A stretch of DNA of 64,000 bases, taken from Dyella psychrodurans (GTDB lineage Bacteria > Pseudomonadota > Gammaproteobacteria > Xanthomonadales > Rhodanobacteraceae). Where the stretch lies: the NCBI RefSeq assembly GCF_003363265.1, contig NZ_QRBF01000002.1, positions 493,741 through 557,740 on the forward strand. The letters are read 5' to 3'. Below are positions 8,823 through 19,495 of the stretch, one piece after another. Numbering within the stretch: position 1 is the stretch's first letter; every line of letters begins with the position of its first letter. Made by a program: the position numbers and the translations under genes. The notes under the pieces were generated by a model. The model worked only from the letters and a program-made list of their open reading frames with translations, ran no database searches and was not told the DNA's origin.

Positions 8823-9442
8823 GTGCGTTACCACGCGCGCACGAACTCGGTGTGATCGGCTGCCATGTATGCGGCCTGGTTTGCCGCGACACCGGCGTGC
8901 AGGGCGCGGCCTGTCCGCGCTGCGGCTCCGCACTGCATCGGCGCATGCCGGGCAGCCGCGCGCGAACATGGGCGTTGCTGATCGCCGCGTTCATTCTTTA
9001 CATTCCGGCCAACTTCCTGCCGATCATGCGCACGGTCAGTCTGGGCGATGTCGACGACAACACCATCCTCACCGGCGTGGTGGAATTGTGGGTGAAGGGT
9101 TCGCCGGACCTTGCCATCATCGTATTCACGGCCAGCATCGTGGTTCCGATGATGAAGTTTCTGGTCATGGTGACCTTGCTGCTGAGCGTGCACCGCGGTA
9201 CCAACTGGGCACGCACGCAGCGTGCGAAGCTCTACCGGCTGGTGGAGTTCATCGGTTATTGGTCCATGCTGGACGTATTCGTGGTGTCGCTGCTTACGGC
9301 GCTGGTGCAATTCGGCTTCTTCAGCGAAGTCGAGCCGCTGCCCGGGGTGGTTTATTTCGGCCTGACCGTGATACTTACCATGCTGGCGGCCATGAGTTTC
9401 GACCAGCGCATGATCTGGGATTGCAAGGACGAAGATGACTGA
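8819..9442 (+). CDS. PqiA-like membrane protein, second half
   Basis: This 207-residue product repeats the design of the gene before it: zinc-ribbon cysteines (C15/C18 and C32/C35), then four hydrophobic helices, including ILYIPANFLPIM and FIGYWSMLDVFVVSLL. The latter is a conserved PqiA signature. The gene overlaps the upstream one by four bases and pqiB by eight, which fits a tightly coupled operon. Together the two proteins should form the inner-membrane part of a Pqi lipid-transport machine. Paraquat inducibility is known for E. coli pqi; I see no SoxS site here. Confidence 0.87.
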   Translation: MSALPRAHELGVIGCHVCGLVCRDTGVQGAACPRCGSALHRRMPGSRARTWALLIAAFILYIPANFLPIMRTVSLGDVDDNTILTGVVELWVKGSPDLAIIVFTASIVVPMMKFLVMVTLLLSVHRGTNWARTQRAKLYRLVEFIGYWSMLDVFVVSLLTALVQFGFFSEVEPLPGVVYFGLTVILTMLAAMSFDQRMIWDCKDEDD

Positions 9443-11129
9443 CGAAACCAAACCAAGTATCCAGGGCGATCTGCCTGAACCGGTGGTGCGGCGTCGTCGC
9501 GTCAACGTATCGCTGATCTGGCTGGTGCCCATCGTCGCGGCACTGGTGGGTCTGTCGCTGGTGATCAATGCCTGGGTACAGCGCGGTCCGGTCATCTACA
9601 TCAGCTTCCAGACGGCGCAGGGTCTGGAGCCCGGAAAGACCGTGGTGAAATACAAGGACGTGGTCATCGGCAAGGTGACCACCATCCGTCTGACGTCCGA
9701 TCATCGCAAGGTCATCGTCAAAGTCGATCTGGAAAAGAGTGCCTCCGGCATCGCGGTGTCGGATTCGCGCTTCTGGGTCGTGCGTCCGCGCATCGGGCTG
9801 GGCGGCATCTCGGGTATCGATACGCTGCTGTCGGGTTCCTTCATCGGCGTGGACGTGGGCGACTCTGCCCAGCCGCAAACCGAATTCACCGGCCTGGAAA
9901 ATCCTCCGTCGGTGACGCACGACGCGGAAGGGAAGAGCTTTATCTTGAATTCCACCGATCTTGGTTCGCTCGACATCGGCTCGCCGGTGTATTTCCGGCG
10001 CATCCAGGTTGGCCGTGTCGCGTCCTACCGGCTCAATGACGATGGCAAGGGTGTATCGATGCAGATTTTCGTCGAGAACCCGTACGATAAATTCGTCACC
10101 AACGATTCGCGTTTCTGGAATGCCAGCGGCGTGGACGTATCGCTGAGCGCCGAGGGCCTGAAACTCAACACGCAATCGCTGGCAACCGTGCTGGCGGGCG
10201 GCGTGGCGTTCCTGGATGCGCCGGGTCCGCATCCGAGCACGACGCCCGCGGCCGAGAACGCGAGTTTCACGTTGTTCGATACCCAGGACAAAGCGATGGC
10301 ACCGCCCGATGGCGAGCCGCATTACATCCGCATGCGCTTCGATCAGCCGCTACGCGGCCTGACCGTGAATGCGCCGGTCGAATTCCTCGGCATCAGCATC
10401 GGCAACGTCGTGTCGATCCGCATGGATTACGACGAGAAGACTGGGCGCTTCCCGATCTACGTCGGTGCGGTGATATATCCCGATCGCCTCGGCAAAGCGC
10501 ATGAAAAACTGGTCGCGCTGGCTAAATCGAAGGGCGACAACGACGATATTTCGCACATGATAGGTACGCTGGTCGCGCATGGTCTGCGCGCGCAGGCGAA
10601 GATCGGCAACCTGCTCACCGGCCAGTTGTTCATCTCGCTCGAATTCCTGCCGAACGCGCCGAAGGCCGCTTACGATCCCAACGTGCGGCCGCTCGAAATT
10701 CCCACGGCGCCCGGCAACTTCGACAAGCTGCAGGAACAGCTGGCGGAGATTGTCGACAAGATCCAGAAGATCCCGTTCGACAGCATCGGCAACAATCTCA
10801 ACAGCACACTGGCCGAGCTCGACAAGACGCTCAAGCAGGTCAATGGCCAGGTGCTGCCGGAGTTCCAGAACACGCTCAAGGGCGCGAACCGGACCTTCGG
10901 CGTGGCGGACAATGCCTTGTCCCCCGATTCGCAACTGCAGCAGAACCTCGGCAGCACGCTTGAAGAGTTGCAGCGGATGGCGCGCTCGTTGCGCGCGCTC
11001 ACCGATTACCTGAGTGCGCATCCCAGCGCGCTGATCCGTGGTCGCGGTGTCGACGCGCAGCCGGCGAATGCCAACCAGGCACCCAGTGCCGCACCCGCCG
11101 CCAAGCCTCAGCAAGGGAGCAAGCCATGA
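9435..11129 (+). CDS. pqiB: PqiB, MCE-domain (MlaD-type) lipid transport protein
   Basis: The 564-residue protein has one membrane helix near residues 26-46 (LIWLVPIVAALVGLSLVINA) and then three MCE domains. The first starts QTAQGLEPGKTVVKYKDVVIG. A long helical tail follows (about 430-545) with heptad-like spacing. PqiB forms stacked hexameric rings and a needle that spans the periplasm for phospholipid passage. The extreme C terminus is Ala/Pro/Gln-rich and probably disordered. The gene sits between the pqiA halves and the lipoprotein, overlapping both neighbours. Confidence 0.92.
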   Translation: MTDETKPSIQGDLPEPVVRRRRVNVSLIWLVPIVAALVGLSLVINAWVQRGPVIYISFQTAQGLEPGKTVVKYKDVVIGKVTTIRLTSDHRKVIVKVDLEKSASGIAVSDSRFWVVRPRIGLGGISGIDTLLSGSFIGVDVGDSAQPQTEFTGLENPPSVTHDAEGKSFILNSTDLGSLDIGSPVYFRRIQVGRVASYRLNDDGKGVSMQIFVENPYDKFVTNDSRFWNASGVDVSLSAEGLKLNTQSLATVLAGGVAFLDAPGPHPSTTPAAENASFTLFDTQDKAMAPPDGEPHYIRMRFDQPLRGLTVNAPVEFLGISIGNVVSIRMDYDEKTGRFPIYVGAVIYPDRLGKAHEKLVALAKSKGDNDDISHMIGTLVAHGLRAQAKIGNLLTGQLFISLEFLPNAPKAAYDPNVRPLEIPTAPGNFDKLQEQLAEIVDKIQKIPFDSIGNNLNSTLAELDKTLKQVNGQVLPEFQNTLKGANRTFGVADNALSPDSQLQQNLGSTLEELQRMARSLRALTDYLSAHPSALIRGRGVDAQPANANQAPSAAPAAKPQQGSKP

Positions 11130-11737
11130 TTCGTGTGCGACAGCTGATGACGGCGCTAGTTGCGGCGATGCTGGCAGCCTGCTCCTCCGCGCCGGTGCAT
11201 TACTACACACTGGTCTCCGCGCCGGACAGCACCGAGACCGAAAACGGCATGCCTCCCGCACAGTTCCAGTTCGAGTTGCTGCCGATCGGCATTCCGGCGC
11301 AGGACGACGTGCCGCAGCTGGTGGTGCGCCAGGGCGGGCAGGCGGTGAATCTGCTCAACGGCGAGCGCTGGATTGCCCCGTTGGCCGATGAAGTTCGCAA
11401 CGCGCTGTCGGTGGATCTGTCGCGTAGGCTTCATGCGCAGGACATCCGCGGCGGCTTGCCGGTCGACGGCAAGCCGGTGCTGCGCATCAAGGTCGATATA
11501 AACCGCTTCGATTCCTCGCCGGGCAACTATGCACTGGTCGAGGCCACCTGGACGATTCGTCCGCTCAAGGCCGACGTCGTACTGACCTGCACCAGCCGGA
11601 TCAACCAGAACGTCGGGCAGGGATACGAAGGCCTGGTGGCCGGCCATCAGCAGGCGCTGGGCGAACTGGCCGACCAGATCGCCAGCGTGGCGCCGTCGCT
11701 GGCGGCAGGCTCCGTGCCGGCGTGTCCGGTGCGCTGA
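11126..11737 (+). CDS. pqiC: PqiC-like outer-membrane lipoprotein
   Basis: The product has 203 residues. The N terminus is a lipoprotein signal with LAACSS, giving a lipidated cysteine at position 19. The body (VHYYTLVSAP near the start, IAPLADEVRNALSVDL in the middle) matches the ABC-transport auxiliary lipoprotein / DUF330 family that includes PqiC (YmbA). PqiC forms a ring at the outer membrane that receives the PqiB needle. The ATG overlaps the pqiB stop by four bases. It closes the four-gene pqi operon. Confidence 0.88.
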   Translation: MIRVRQLMTALVAAMLAACSSAPVHYYTLVSAPDSTETENGMPPAQFQFELLPIGIPAQDDVPQLVVRQGGQAVNLLNGERWIAPLADEVRNALSVDLSRRLHAQDIRGGLPVDGKPVLRIKVDINRFDSSPGNYALVEATWTIRPLKADVVLTCTSRINQNVGQGYEGLVAGHQQALGELADQIASVAPSLAAGSVPACPVR

Positions 11738-11750
11738 GACGCCCGGACAA

Positions 11751-11775
11751 GGCTGGCGGCGACCCGTCGCCAGCC
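11751..11775 (+). terminator. Hairpin after the pqi operon
   Basis: GGCTG pairs with CAGCC and GCGAC with GTCGC across a small bulge, 13 bases past the pqiC stop. Only a weak T-rich tail (CAAGTTTC) follows, so this may be a weak or factor-assisted terminator ahead of leuS. Confidence 0.4.
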
Positions 11776-11858
11776 CAAGTTTCAGCCCATTTCTGCTAGT
11801 CTGCCGCGTTCAGTGCAGCGCATGGCGATGGACGCCCCGCGCTGTCGAAAACGCATAA

Positions 11859-14504
<2,646 letters not shown>

Positions 14505-14508
14505 CTTC

Positions 14509-15093
14509 ATGAACCGCACGCTGAAAATCGTCTCGCTGCTACCCTTGCTCGCGCTCGCGGCCTGTGGGTTCCACCTGCGCGGAAGCGCCGCGTTGCCGCA
14601 GGGCATGGAGCGCGTGCATCTCACCGTCGGCGGCGGCGGCGATTTTCAACGCAAGATGGCGCGCGCCTTGCTGGCGTCCAACGTAACTCTCGAGGACAAG
14701 AGCGGTCCCGACGTAGCCGAGCTGCATGTGCCGGCGCAGAACTTCACCATGCAGATCCTGACGGTCAACGGTGCCGCACAGGTGACGGAGTTCGCCGTGC
14801 ATTACCACGTCGTATTCACTGCTACCGACGCCAATGGCAAGACGATCGTACCGATCCAAACCATCGATCTGCAGCGTGAATTCAGTTACGATTCCGGCCA
14901 ACCCGTCGGTACGGCGGCTCAGGTGGAGCAGATTCAGGCCAGCCTGATCGACGACTCCGTCCAGGCCTTGCTGTTCCGTCTGCAGGCGGTCGCAAGACAT
15001 GGCGAGGAAGCCGCCACCAAGGCGGTGGGAACGCTGCCGGCTTCGGCAAGTACCACCCCGGAACCGCCGCAATATTCCCCATCCGTTAACTGA
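14509..15093 (+). CDS. lptE: LPS-assembly lipoprotein LptE
   Basis: The 194-residue protein has a lipoprotein signal with LAACGFHLRG, so C19 is the lipidated residue. CGFHLRG is the recognised LptE start of the mature form. LptE plugs the LptD barrel and helps insert lipopolysaccharide into the outer leaflet. A Pro/Thr/Ser-rich tail of about 25 residues is probably flexible. The gene lies between leuS and holA, its usual place in this class. Confidence 0.93.
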   Translation: MNRTLKIVSLLPLLALAACGFHLRGSAALPQGMERVHLTVGGGGDFQRKMARALLASNVTLEDKSGPDVAELHVPAQNFTMQILTVNGAAQVTEFAVHYHVVFTATDANGKTIVPIQTIDLQREFSYDSGQPVGTAAQVEQIQASLIDDSVQALLFRLQAVARHGEEAATKAVGTLPASASTTPEPPQYSPSVN

Positions 15094-15099
15094 CGTCGC

Positions 15100-16110
15100 A
15101 TGCCTCTCAACAACGCGCAGTGGCAGAAGGCGCTGGCTTCAAACAGCCTGAGCCCGGTGTACTTGCTCGCCGGAGAGGAGTTGCTGGTTCTGGAAGCGGC
15201 CGATGCATTGCGGGCGCATGCGCGCAAGCTCGGCTACACCGAGCGCGACGTGCTCGATGTCGGCGCGCATTTCGATTGGGACGAACTCGCTCGCGCAGCG
15301 GCAGGCATGTCGCTCTTTGCCAGTCGCCGCCTGCTCGATCTGCGTTTGCCGACCGGCCGCCCGGGCACCGAGGGCGCGAAGGCCATCGTCGAGTTCTGCG
15401 CGAATCCGCCGCCCGATGTGAGCCTGGTGATTACCGCCGTCGAGTGGAGCAACAAGCACGAAGGCGCATGGACCAAACAGGTCGACAGCGCCGGTGCAAT
15501 GGTGGTGTTCAACGCGCCGCGACCGAACGAATGGGAATCGTGGATCGGTGCGCGACTGGCTTCGCGCGGACTCGCCGCCACCAATGAGGCCATCGCTCTG
15601 CTCGCCGAGCGCGTGGAAGGCAATCTGCTCGCCGCCGCGCAGGAAATCGACAAGCTCGTGGTGCTGCATGGGCAGGGCAAGATCGATGCCGCCGAAATGG
15701 AACATCTGGTCGCCGACAGTGCCCGTTACGATGCCTTCAAGCTGACCGACGCCGCACTGGGCGGCGATGGCGCTCGCGCGTTGCGCATTCTCGATGGCCT
15801 GCATGCCGAGGGCGACGAGCTGATCGCCTTGATGGGCTGGGTCGTCAATCAGCTGCAACTGGCCATGCGTCTGGCCAATGCGCACGACTTCGGCGCCCAG
15901 GCGCGTGCGGAGCGTTTGTGGCCGGCGCGCGAACAGCTGTTCCGCAAGGCATTGCGCCGTGCGCCGCGCGAGCACTGGATGCAGTGCCTGGCCCGCGCGG
16001 CGCGTATCGATCGCATGGCCAAGGGGCGCGAGGCCGGCGACGCATGGCTTGAAACGCAGCGGTTGATCGCTGCGATCGCCGAACCAAGAGCCGCGCAGGC
16101 ATTAACATGA
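15100..16110 (+). CDS. holA: DNA polymerase III subunit delta
   Basis: The 336-residue product matches HolA in length and pattern: LSPVYLLAGEELLVLEAADALR at the N terminus, a Walker-like AAA+ region without a functional P-loop, RLPTGRPGTEGAKAI, and a helical C-terminal collar. Delta opens the beta clamp within the clamp loader. The gene follows lptE by six bases. No strong ribosome site is seen, which suggests coupling to lptE translation. Confidence 0.95.
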   Translation: MPLNNAQWQKALASNSLSPVYLLAGEELLVLEAADALRAHARKLGYTERDVLDVGAHFDWDELARAAAGMSLFASRRLLDLRLPTGRPGTEGAKAIVEFCANPPPDVSLVITAVEWSNKHEGAWTKQVDSAGAMVVFNAPRPNEWESWIGARLASRGLAATNEAIALLAERVEGNLLAAAQEIDKLVVLHGQGKIDAAEMEHLVADSARYDAFKLTDAALGGDGARALRILDGLHAEGDELIALMGWVVNQLQLAMRLANAHDFGAQARAERLWPAREQLFRKALRRAPREHWMQCLARAARIDRMAKGREAGDAWLETQRLIAAIAEPRAAQALT

Positions 16111-16121
16111 GCCCGTTCACT

Positions 16122-16302
16122 TGCTTTTCTCCCTCTCTCCTTCGAGGTAGAGGGCTGGGGTGAGGGAACATTCTTGCGAACACGTTTTGTAAATGCCTTT
16201 TTTCAGCGGCACAACGCTACGGCGTATAGCCCGTCGCAAGCGCAGCCCCTCACCCCAACCCTCTCCCCTCCTTGATCAAAGATGGGGGAGAGGGAGTAAA
16301 GC
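16122..16302. repeat. Dispersed C/T-rich inverted repeat (PHPNPLP type) between holA and nadD
   Basis: The left arm at 16122-16166 contains CCCTCTCTCC and GAGGGCTGGGGTGAGGG. The right arm at 16247-16302 contains CCCCTCACCCCAACCCTCTC and GGGGGAGAGGGAGTAAAGCA. The arms are inverted copies of each other, and each also folds on itself. Translated, such elements give the common spurious peptide pattern PHPSPLP-RREGE. Repeats of this kind are widespread in proteobacterial genomes. It separates nadD from its operon partners by 210 bases. Confidence 0.75.
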
Positions 16303-16320
16303 AGGCAGGACTCGATCTCC

Positions 16321-16965
16321 ATGAAACCGCTCGCACTCTTCGGCGGCACCTTCGATCCGATTCACCTCGGCCACCTCAGTGTCGCCTGGGAAGCCTCCGA
16401 ACTGCTCGATGCCGAAGTGCGGCTGATGCCGGCCAGCGTTCCGCCGCATCGTTCGTCGCCGACGGCGAGCGCGGAGCAGCGCGTGGAAATGCTCCGCGCT
16501 GCATTGCGCGGACAGTCAAGGCTGTTGCTGGATACGCGCGAACTCGATCGCAGCGGTCCGTCCTACACCATCGATACCTTGCACGAATTCCGGCAGGAGT
16601 TCGGTGCGCGCCCGTTGGTGCTGCTGCTCGGCGCGGATGCGTTCGCCGGTTTGCGCAGCTGGCATCGCTGGCGCGAATTGTTCGATGTCACGCACATCGG
16701 CGTGCTCAATCGCCCAGGCGTCGATGCCTGCGTGCCGGGGGAATTGGAGCGCGCCGTGGCGCCGCGGCGCACTGACGATCCCGCAGTGATTGGTGCGCAG
16801 CCCGCTGGCCGCGTCATTGAGTTGGCGGTGACACCCTTGGAAATTTCCGCCACACGCATTCGCGAACTGCTGGCTGCAGGGCGCGATCCGCGTTACCTGC
16901 TGCCAGCGGGTTTGTTCGACGATCCCGCGCTGCTTGCACCCTACCGCGAAACGTCATTGCACTGA
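16321..16965 (+). CDS. nadD: Nicotinate-nucleotide adenylyltransferase
   Basis: The 214-residue enzyme joins nicotinate mononucleotide and ATP to give deamido-NAD. The nucleotidyltransferase motif GGTFDPIHLGH is at residues 8-18, and the second signature ISATRIRELLAAGRDPRYLLP is near the C terminus. Its length is typical. In related genomes rsfS follows directly, but here a block of about 4 kb intervenes. No good ribosome site is visible, perhaps because the upstream repeat replaced the native leader. Confidence 0.96.
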   Translation: MKPLALFGGTFDPIHLGHLSVAWEASELLDAEVRLMPASVPPHRSSPTASAEQRVEMLRAALRGQSRLLLDTRELDRSGPSYTIDTLHEFRQEFGARPLVLLLGADAFAGLRSWHRWRELFDVTHIGVLNRPGVDACVPGELERAVAPRRTDDPAVIGAQPAGRVIELAVTPLEISATRIRELLAAGRDPRYLLPAGLFDDPALLAPYRETSLH

Positions 16966-16973
16966 CGGGATGT

Positions 16974-17597
16974 TCAGCTGACCCGGTACGCCACGAAGCG
17001 CATCGCCACCGAGTTCATGCAATAACGCAAGCCGGTCGGCGGCGGACCGTCGTCGAACACATGTCCCAGATGGCTGTCGCAACCGGCGCAGCTGACGGCG
17101 GTGCGGACCATGCCGAAACTGTTGTCCGTCGATTCGATGACGTTCTTCTTGGCGATCGGCTGCCAGAAGCTAGGCCAGCCCGTGCCGGAATCGAATTGGG
17201 TGGCTCCATCAAACAGCGCGGTGTCGCAACCGGCGCAGCGATAAAGGCCTTTGCTGTTGGGTTTTTCGTGCGGACCGCTGAACGCCATCTCGGTGCCCGC
17301 ACGACGCATCACATCGAACGCCGCGTCGGAGAGACGCTGATGCCACTGCGCATCCGTCAACACCAGTTTGGGCACATAGCACGGCCCCAGGTGGTGGCCG
17401 TCGTCATCGGCAAAACATTCCAGCAGGACCTGCGATGCGGTGCCTGCGGCCGGCGCTGCCGCCATGGCTTCATGGCCGCCGGAACCAAGCAGGCGCAACG
17501 CGGCGACGCCGCTCAGTGCCAATGCCGTGCCGCCGCCGAGCGCGGTCAGCAGAAATCGACGGCGGTCCATCGTCTTGCTATCGATGGTGGATGTCAT
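16974..17597 (-). CDS. msrB: Tat-exported peptide-methionine (R)-S-oxide reductase MsrB
   Basis: The start at 17597 has GGAG eight bases upstream. Of 207 residues, 1-47 form a twin-arginine signal (DRRRFLLTAL at 11-20, then a hydrophobic stretch and an Ala-rich site). The catalytic domain follows, with zinc cysteines C121/C124 and C170/C173 and catalytic C193 in RYCMNS. MsrB reduces methionine-R-sulfoxide in proteins. Export implies repair of periplasmic proteins. The gene lies 34 bases after dipZ, whose periplasmic thioredoxin domain is the obvious electron donor. It shares the dipZ promoter, which carries an NrsF-type ECF motif. Confidence 0.93.
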   Translation of the reverse strand: MTSTIDSKTMDRRRFLLTALGGGTALALSGVAALRLLGSGGHEAMAAAPAAGTASQVLLECFADDDGHHLGPCYVPKLVLTDAQWHQRLSDAAFDVMRRAGTEMAFSGPHEKPNSKGLYRCAGCDTALFDGATQFDSGTGWPSFWQPIAKKNVIESTDNSFGMVRTAVSCAGCDSHLGHVFDDGPPPTGLRYCMNSVAMRFVAYRVS

Positions 17598-17631
17598 GGG
17601 GATCTCCATTGCGGAACTCATGAAGGCGTGC

Positions 17632-19356
17632 TCAACCGAATGTGAAGGCATAGGCGCGCACATCAGGATCGAGGAAGGTGATTTCGAACACGCGCTCGCC
17701 AGTGCCGTGCGCCTGGCGCACCAGCTGATAGAGGCGTTGTCCGGTGATCGTGCCGTTGCCGTCGGCGTCGGTGTCCGCGCCGTGATCGGCACCCGGAGCC
17801 TTGCCATCGAGCGTGACGCGGAAGCGAATCGGCTTGCCGTCCTTGCCTGGACCAAGCACAAGATGCAGATCGCGCCCACGGAAGCGATAGACGATGCCGC
17901 CATTGGGCGCATCGAGCGTGGCGCGTTGTTCGCCGACCGTCCAATGGCCGTCGAAGGCCCATTGATTGATCAGCAACGTGGCGGGCGCGTTGTAGTGCCA
18001 GCTTTCGTCATGCGCGATCTGACCGCCCGCAAAGTTTTCGCCGCGCGCGTAGCCCACGTAGGTCTCCGGCGAGCGTGTCATGTCGCTGGAGCTGGCCGCT
18101 TCCGCACCGGATGCGTCGGGTTGCACATAGCCGCCCGGCAGGTTCTTGTAGCCTGCATCGCTCAGCATGCGGCGAATCGTGTCTTCACTGCCGGCGTAGT
18201 CGCCCTCGCCGAAGTGATGAGCGCGAATCTGTCCTTTGGTGTCGATGAAGTAGTGCGCGGGCCAATACTCGTTGTTGAAGCCCTGCCAGATGGCGTAGTC
18301 GTTATCCATCGCCACCGGATACGTGATGCCGAAATCTTTGACGGCTTTTGCCACGTTGGCAGGGTCTTTCTCGAACGCGAATTCCGGTGAGTGCACGCCG
18401 ATCACCACCAGGCCGCGATCGCGGTACTTCTGCGCCCATGCATTCACGTAGGGCAGCGAGCGGATGCAGTTGATGCAGGAGTAGGTCCAGAAATCGACCA
18501 GCACGACCTTGCCGCGCAAGGATTCGGGCGAGAGCGGCGCGCTGTTGAACCATTGGGTGGCACCGGCGAGCGACGGAAATTCACCTTCAACGGGGAGTGC
18601 CTCACCGGCTTTGGGAGCAGGTGCTGCGTTGACGGATGCGGGGCGTACCGCGTCGATCAGCTTCTGTTCGATACCGCTGGTGCTGGCCAGCGATACGCGG
18701 GTCAGCAAACCAGTGTCCACACCCAGCGCGATGACCGCCACACCACACAACACCAATGCGCCGAGTGCGCGGCGAATCCACTCGCCGGCGCCCAGCGAGC
18801 GCTTCATCGCGGAAAACACCTTGCCGCCCACCACCAGCGCGAGCGCCAGCGAAACGGCAGCGCCCATCGCGTAAGTCAGCAACAGCAGCGTCGTTTGCAC
18901 ACTGGCGCCTTTCAGCGCGGCACCGGTCAAAAGCAGGCCGAGAATCGGTCCCGCGCAGGGCGCCCACAGCAATCCGGTCGCGACGCCCAAGCCTGCGGCG
19001 GACCACGGCGAGTCAGGCTTCGCATCGGAATGTTCGGAAAGGCGATTGCCGAGTGTCACGAACGGCCGGCTGGCCCATTCGGCGACATGCGAAGAGAGCA
19101 GGGTGACACCAAGCACCGCCAGCACGATCAGCGCGACATAGCGCCCGATCTGGTTGGCATGGACCGCCCAGCCGCCGCCGACCGCCGCCAGCGTGGCCAC
19201 CAGTGCGAAGGTGAGCGCCATGCCGATCAACATCGGCAGGCCGTTGCGCGCGAACGGTCGATCCGCACGCGCGAACACGAACGGCAGGACCGGCAGGATG
19301 CACGGACTGAGGATGGTCAGTACACCGCCCAGGAAGGCGAGGATCAGCAGGATCAT
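17632..19356 (-). CDS. dipZ: DipZ: CcdA-type membrane domain fused to thioredoxin and C-terminal domain
   Basis: The 574-residue protein starts at the ATG at 19356, where the first membrane helix begins. Residues 1-215 form a CcdA/DsbD-beta-like domain with redox cysteines C19 (SPCILP) and C134 (WAPCAGP). Residues 262-400 are a periplasmic thioredoxin-like domain with C294-x2-C297 (SCINC). The last 160 residues match the DipZ C-terminal beta domain. The protein should carry electrons from cytoplasmic thioredoxin to the periplasm. The following msrB gene names a likely client. The promoter motif GTAACC-N16-CGAA lies upstream at 19402-19427. Confidence 0.92.
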   Translation of the reverse strand: MILLILAFLGGVLTILSPCILPVLPFVFARADRPFARNGLPMLIGMALTFALVATLAAVGGGWAVHANQIGRYVALIVLAVLGVTLLSSHVAEWASRPFVTLGNRLSEHSDAKPDSPWSAAGLGVATGLLWAPCAGPILGLLLTGAALKGASVQTTLLLLTYAMGAAVSLALALVVGGKVFSAMKRSLGAGEWIRRALGALVLCGVAVIALGVDTGLLTRVSLASTSGIEQKLIDAVRPASVNAAPAPKAGEALPVEGEFPSLAGATQWFNSAPLSPESLRGKVVLVDFWTYSCINCIRSLPYVNAWAQKYRDRGLVVIGVHSPEFAFEKDPANVAKAVKDFGITYPVAMDNDYAIWQGFNNEYWPAHYFIDTKGQIRAHHFGEGDYAGSEDTIRRMLSDAGYKNLPGGYVQPDASGAEAASSSDMTRSPETYVGYARGENFAGGQIAHDESWHYNAPATLLINQWAFDGHWTVGEQRATLDAPNGGIVYRFRGRDLHLVLGPGKDGKPIRFRVTLDGKAPGADHGADTDADGNGTITGQRLYQLVRQAHGTGERVFEITFLDPDVRAYAFTFG

Positions 19357-19401
19357 GAATCGGCTCGTTGATTCCGGTTGGAATGCATTGCTGCAGATGT
19401 A

Positions 19402-19427
19402 TTCGTCGCAAGCTGCGCCGTGGTTAC
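19402..19427 (-). promoter_or_regulatory. ECF (sigma-F/NrsF type) promoter of dipZ-msrB
   Basis: On the minus strand GTAACC (19427-19422) is followed by exactly 16 bases and CGAA (19405-19402). This equals the consensus I recall for Caulobacter SigF-dependent promoters. The predicted start point near 19395 leaves a leader of about 40 bases to the dipZ ATG. The same motif faces the opposite way at 19442-19467. Confidence 0.8.
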
Positions 19428-19441
19428 GCATCGTGCGCGAG

Positions 19442-19467
19442 GTAACCGCCGGCTCATATGAAGCGAA
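19442..19467 (+). promoter_or_regulatory. ECF (sigma-F/NrsF type) promoter of the sigma-nrsF pair
   Basis: GTAACC (19442-19447), 16 bases, CGAA (19464-19467). A start point near 19474 would place the sigma ATG at 19496 about 22 bases downstream. This indicates autoregulation of the sigma factor and supports the longer sigma reading frame. Confidence 0.8.
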
Positions 19468-19495
19468 TGGCGTTCTGTAGAGCGATGGTGGATCG

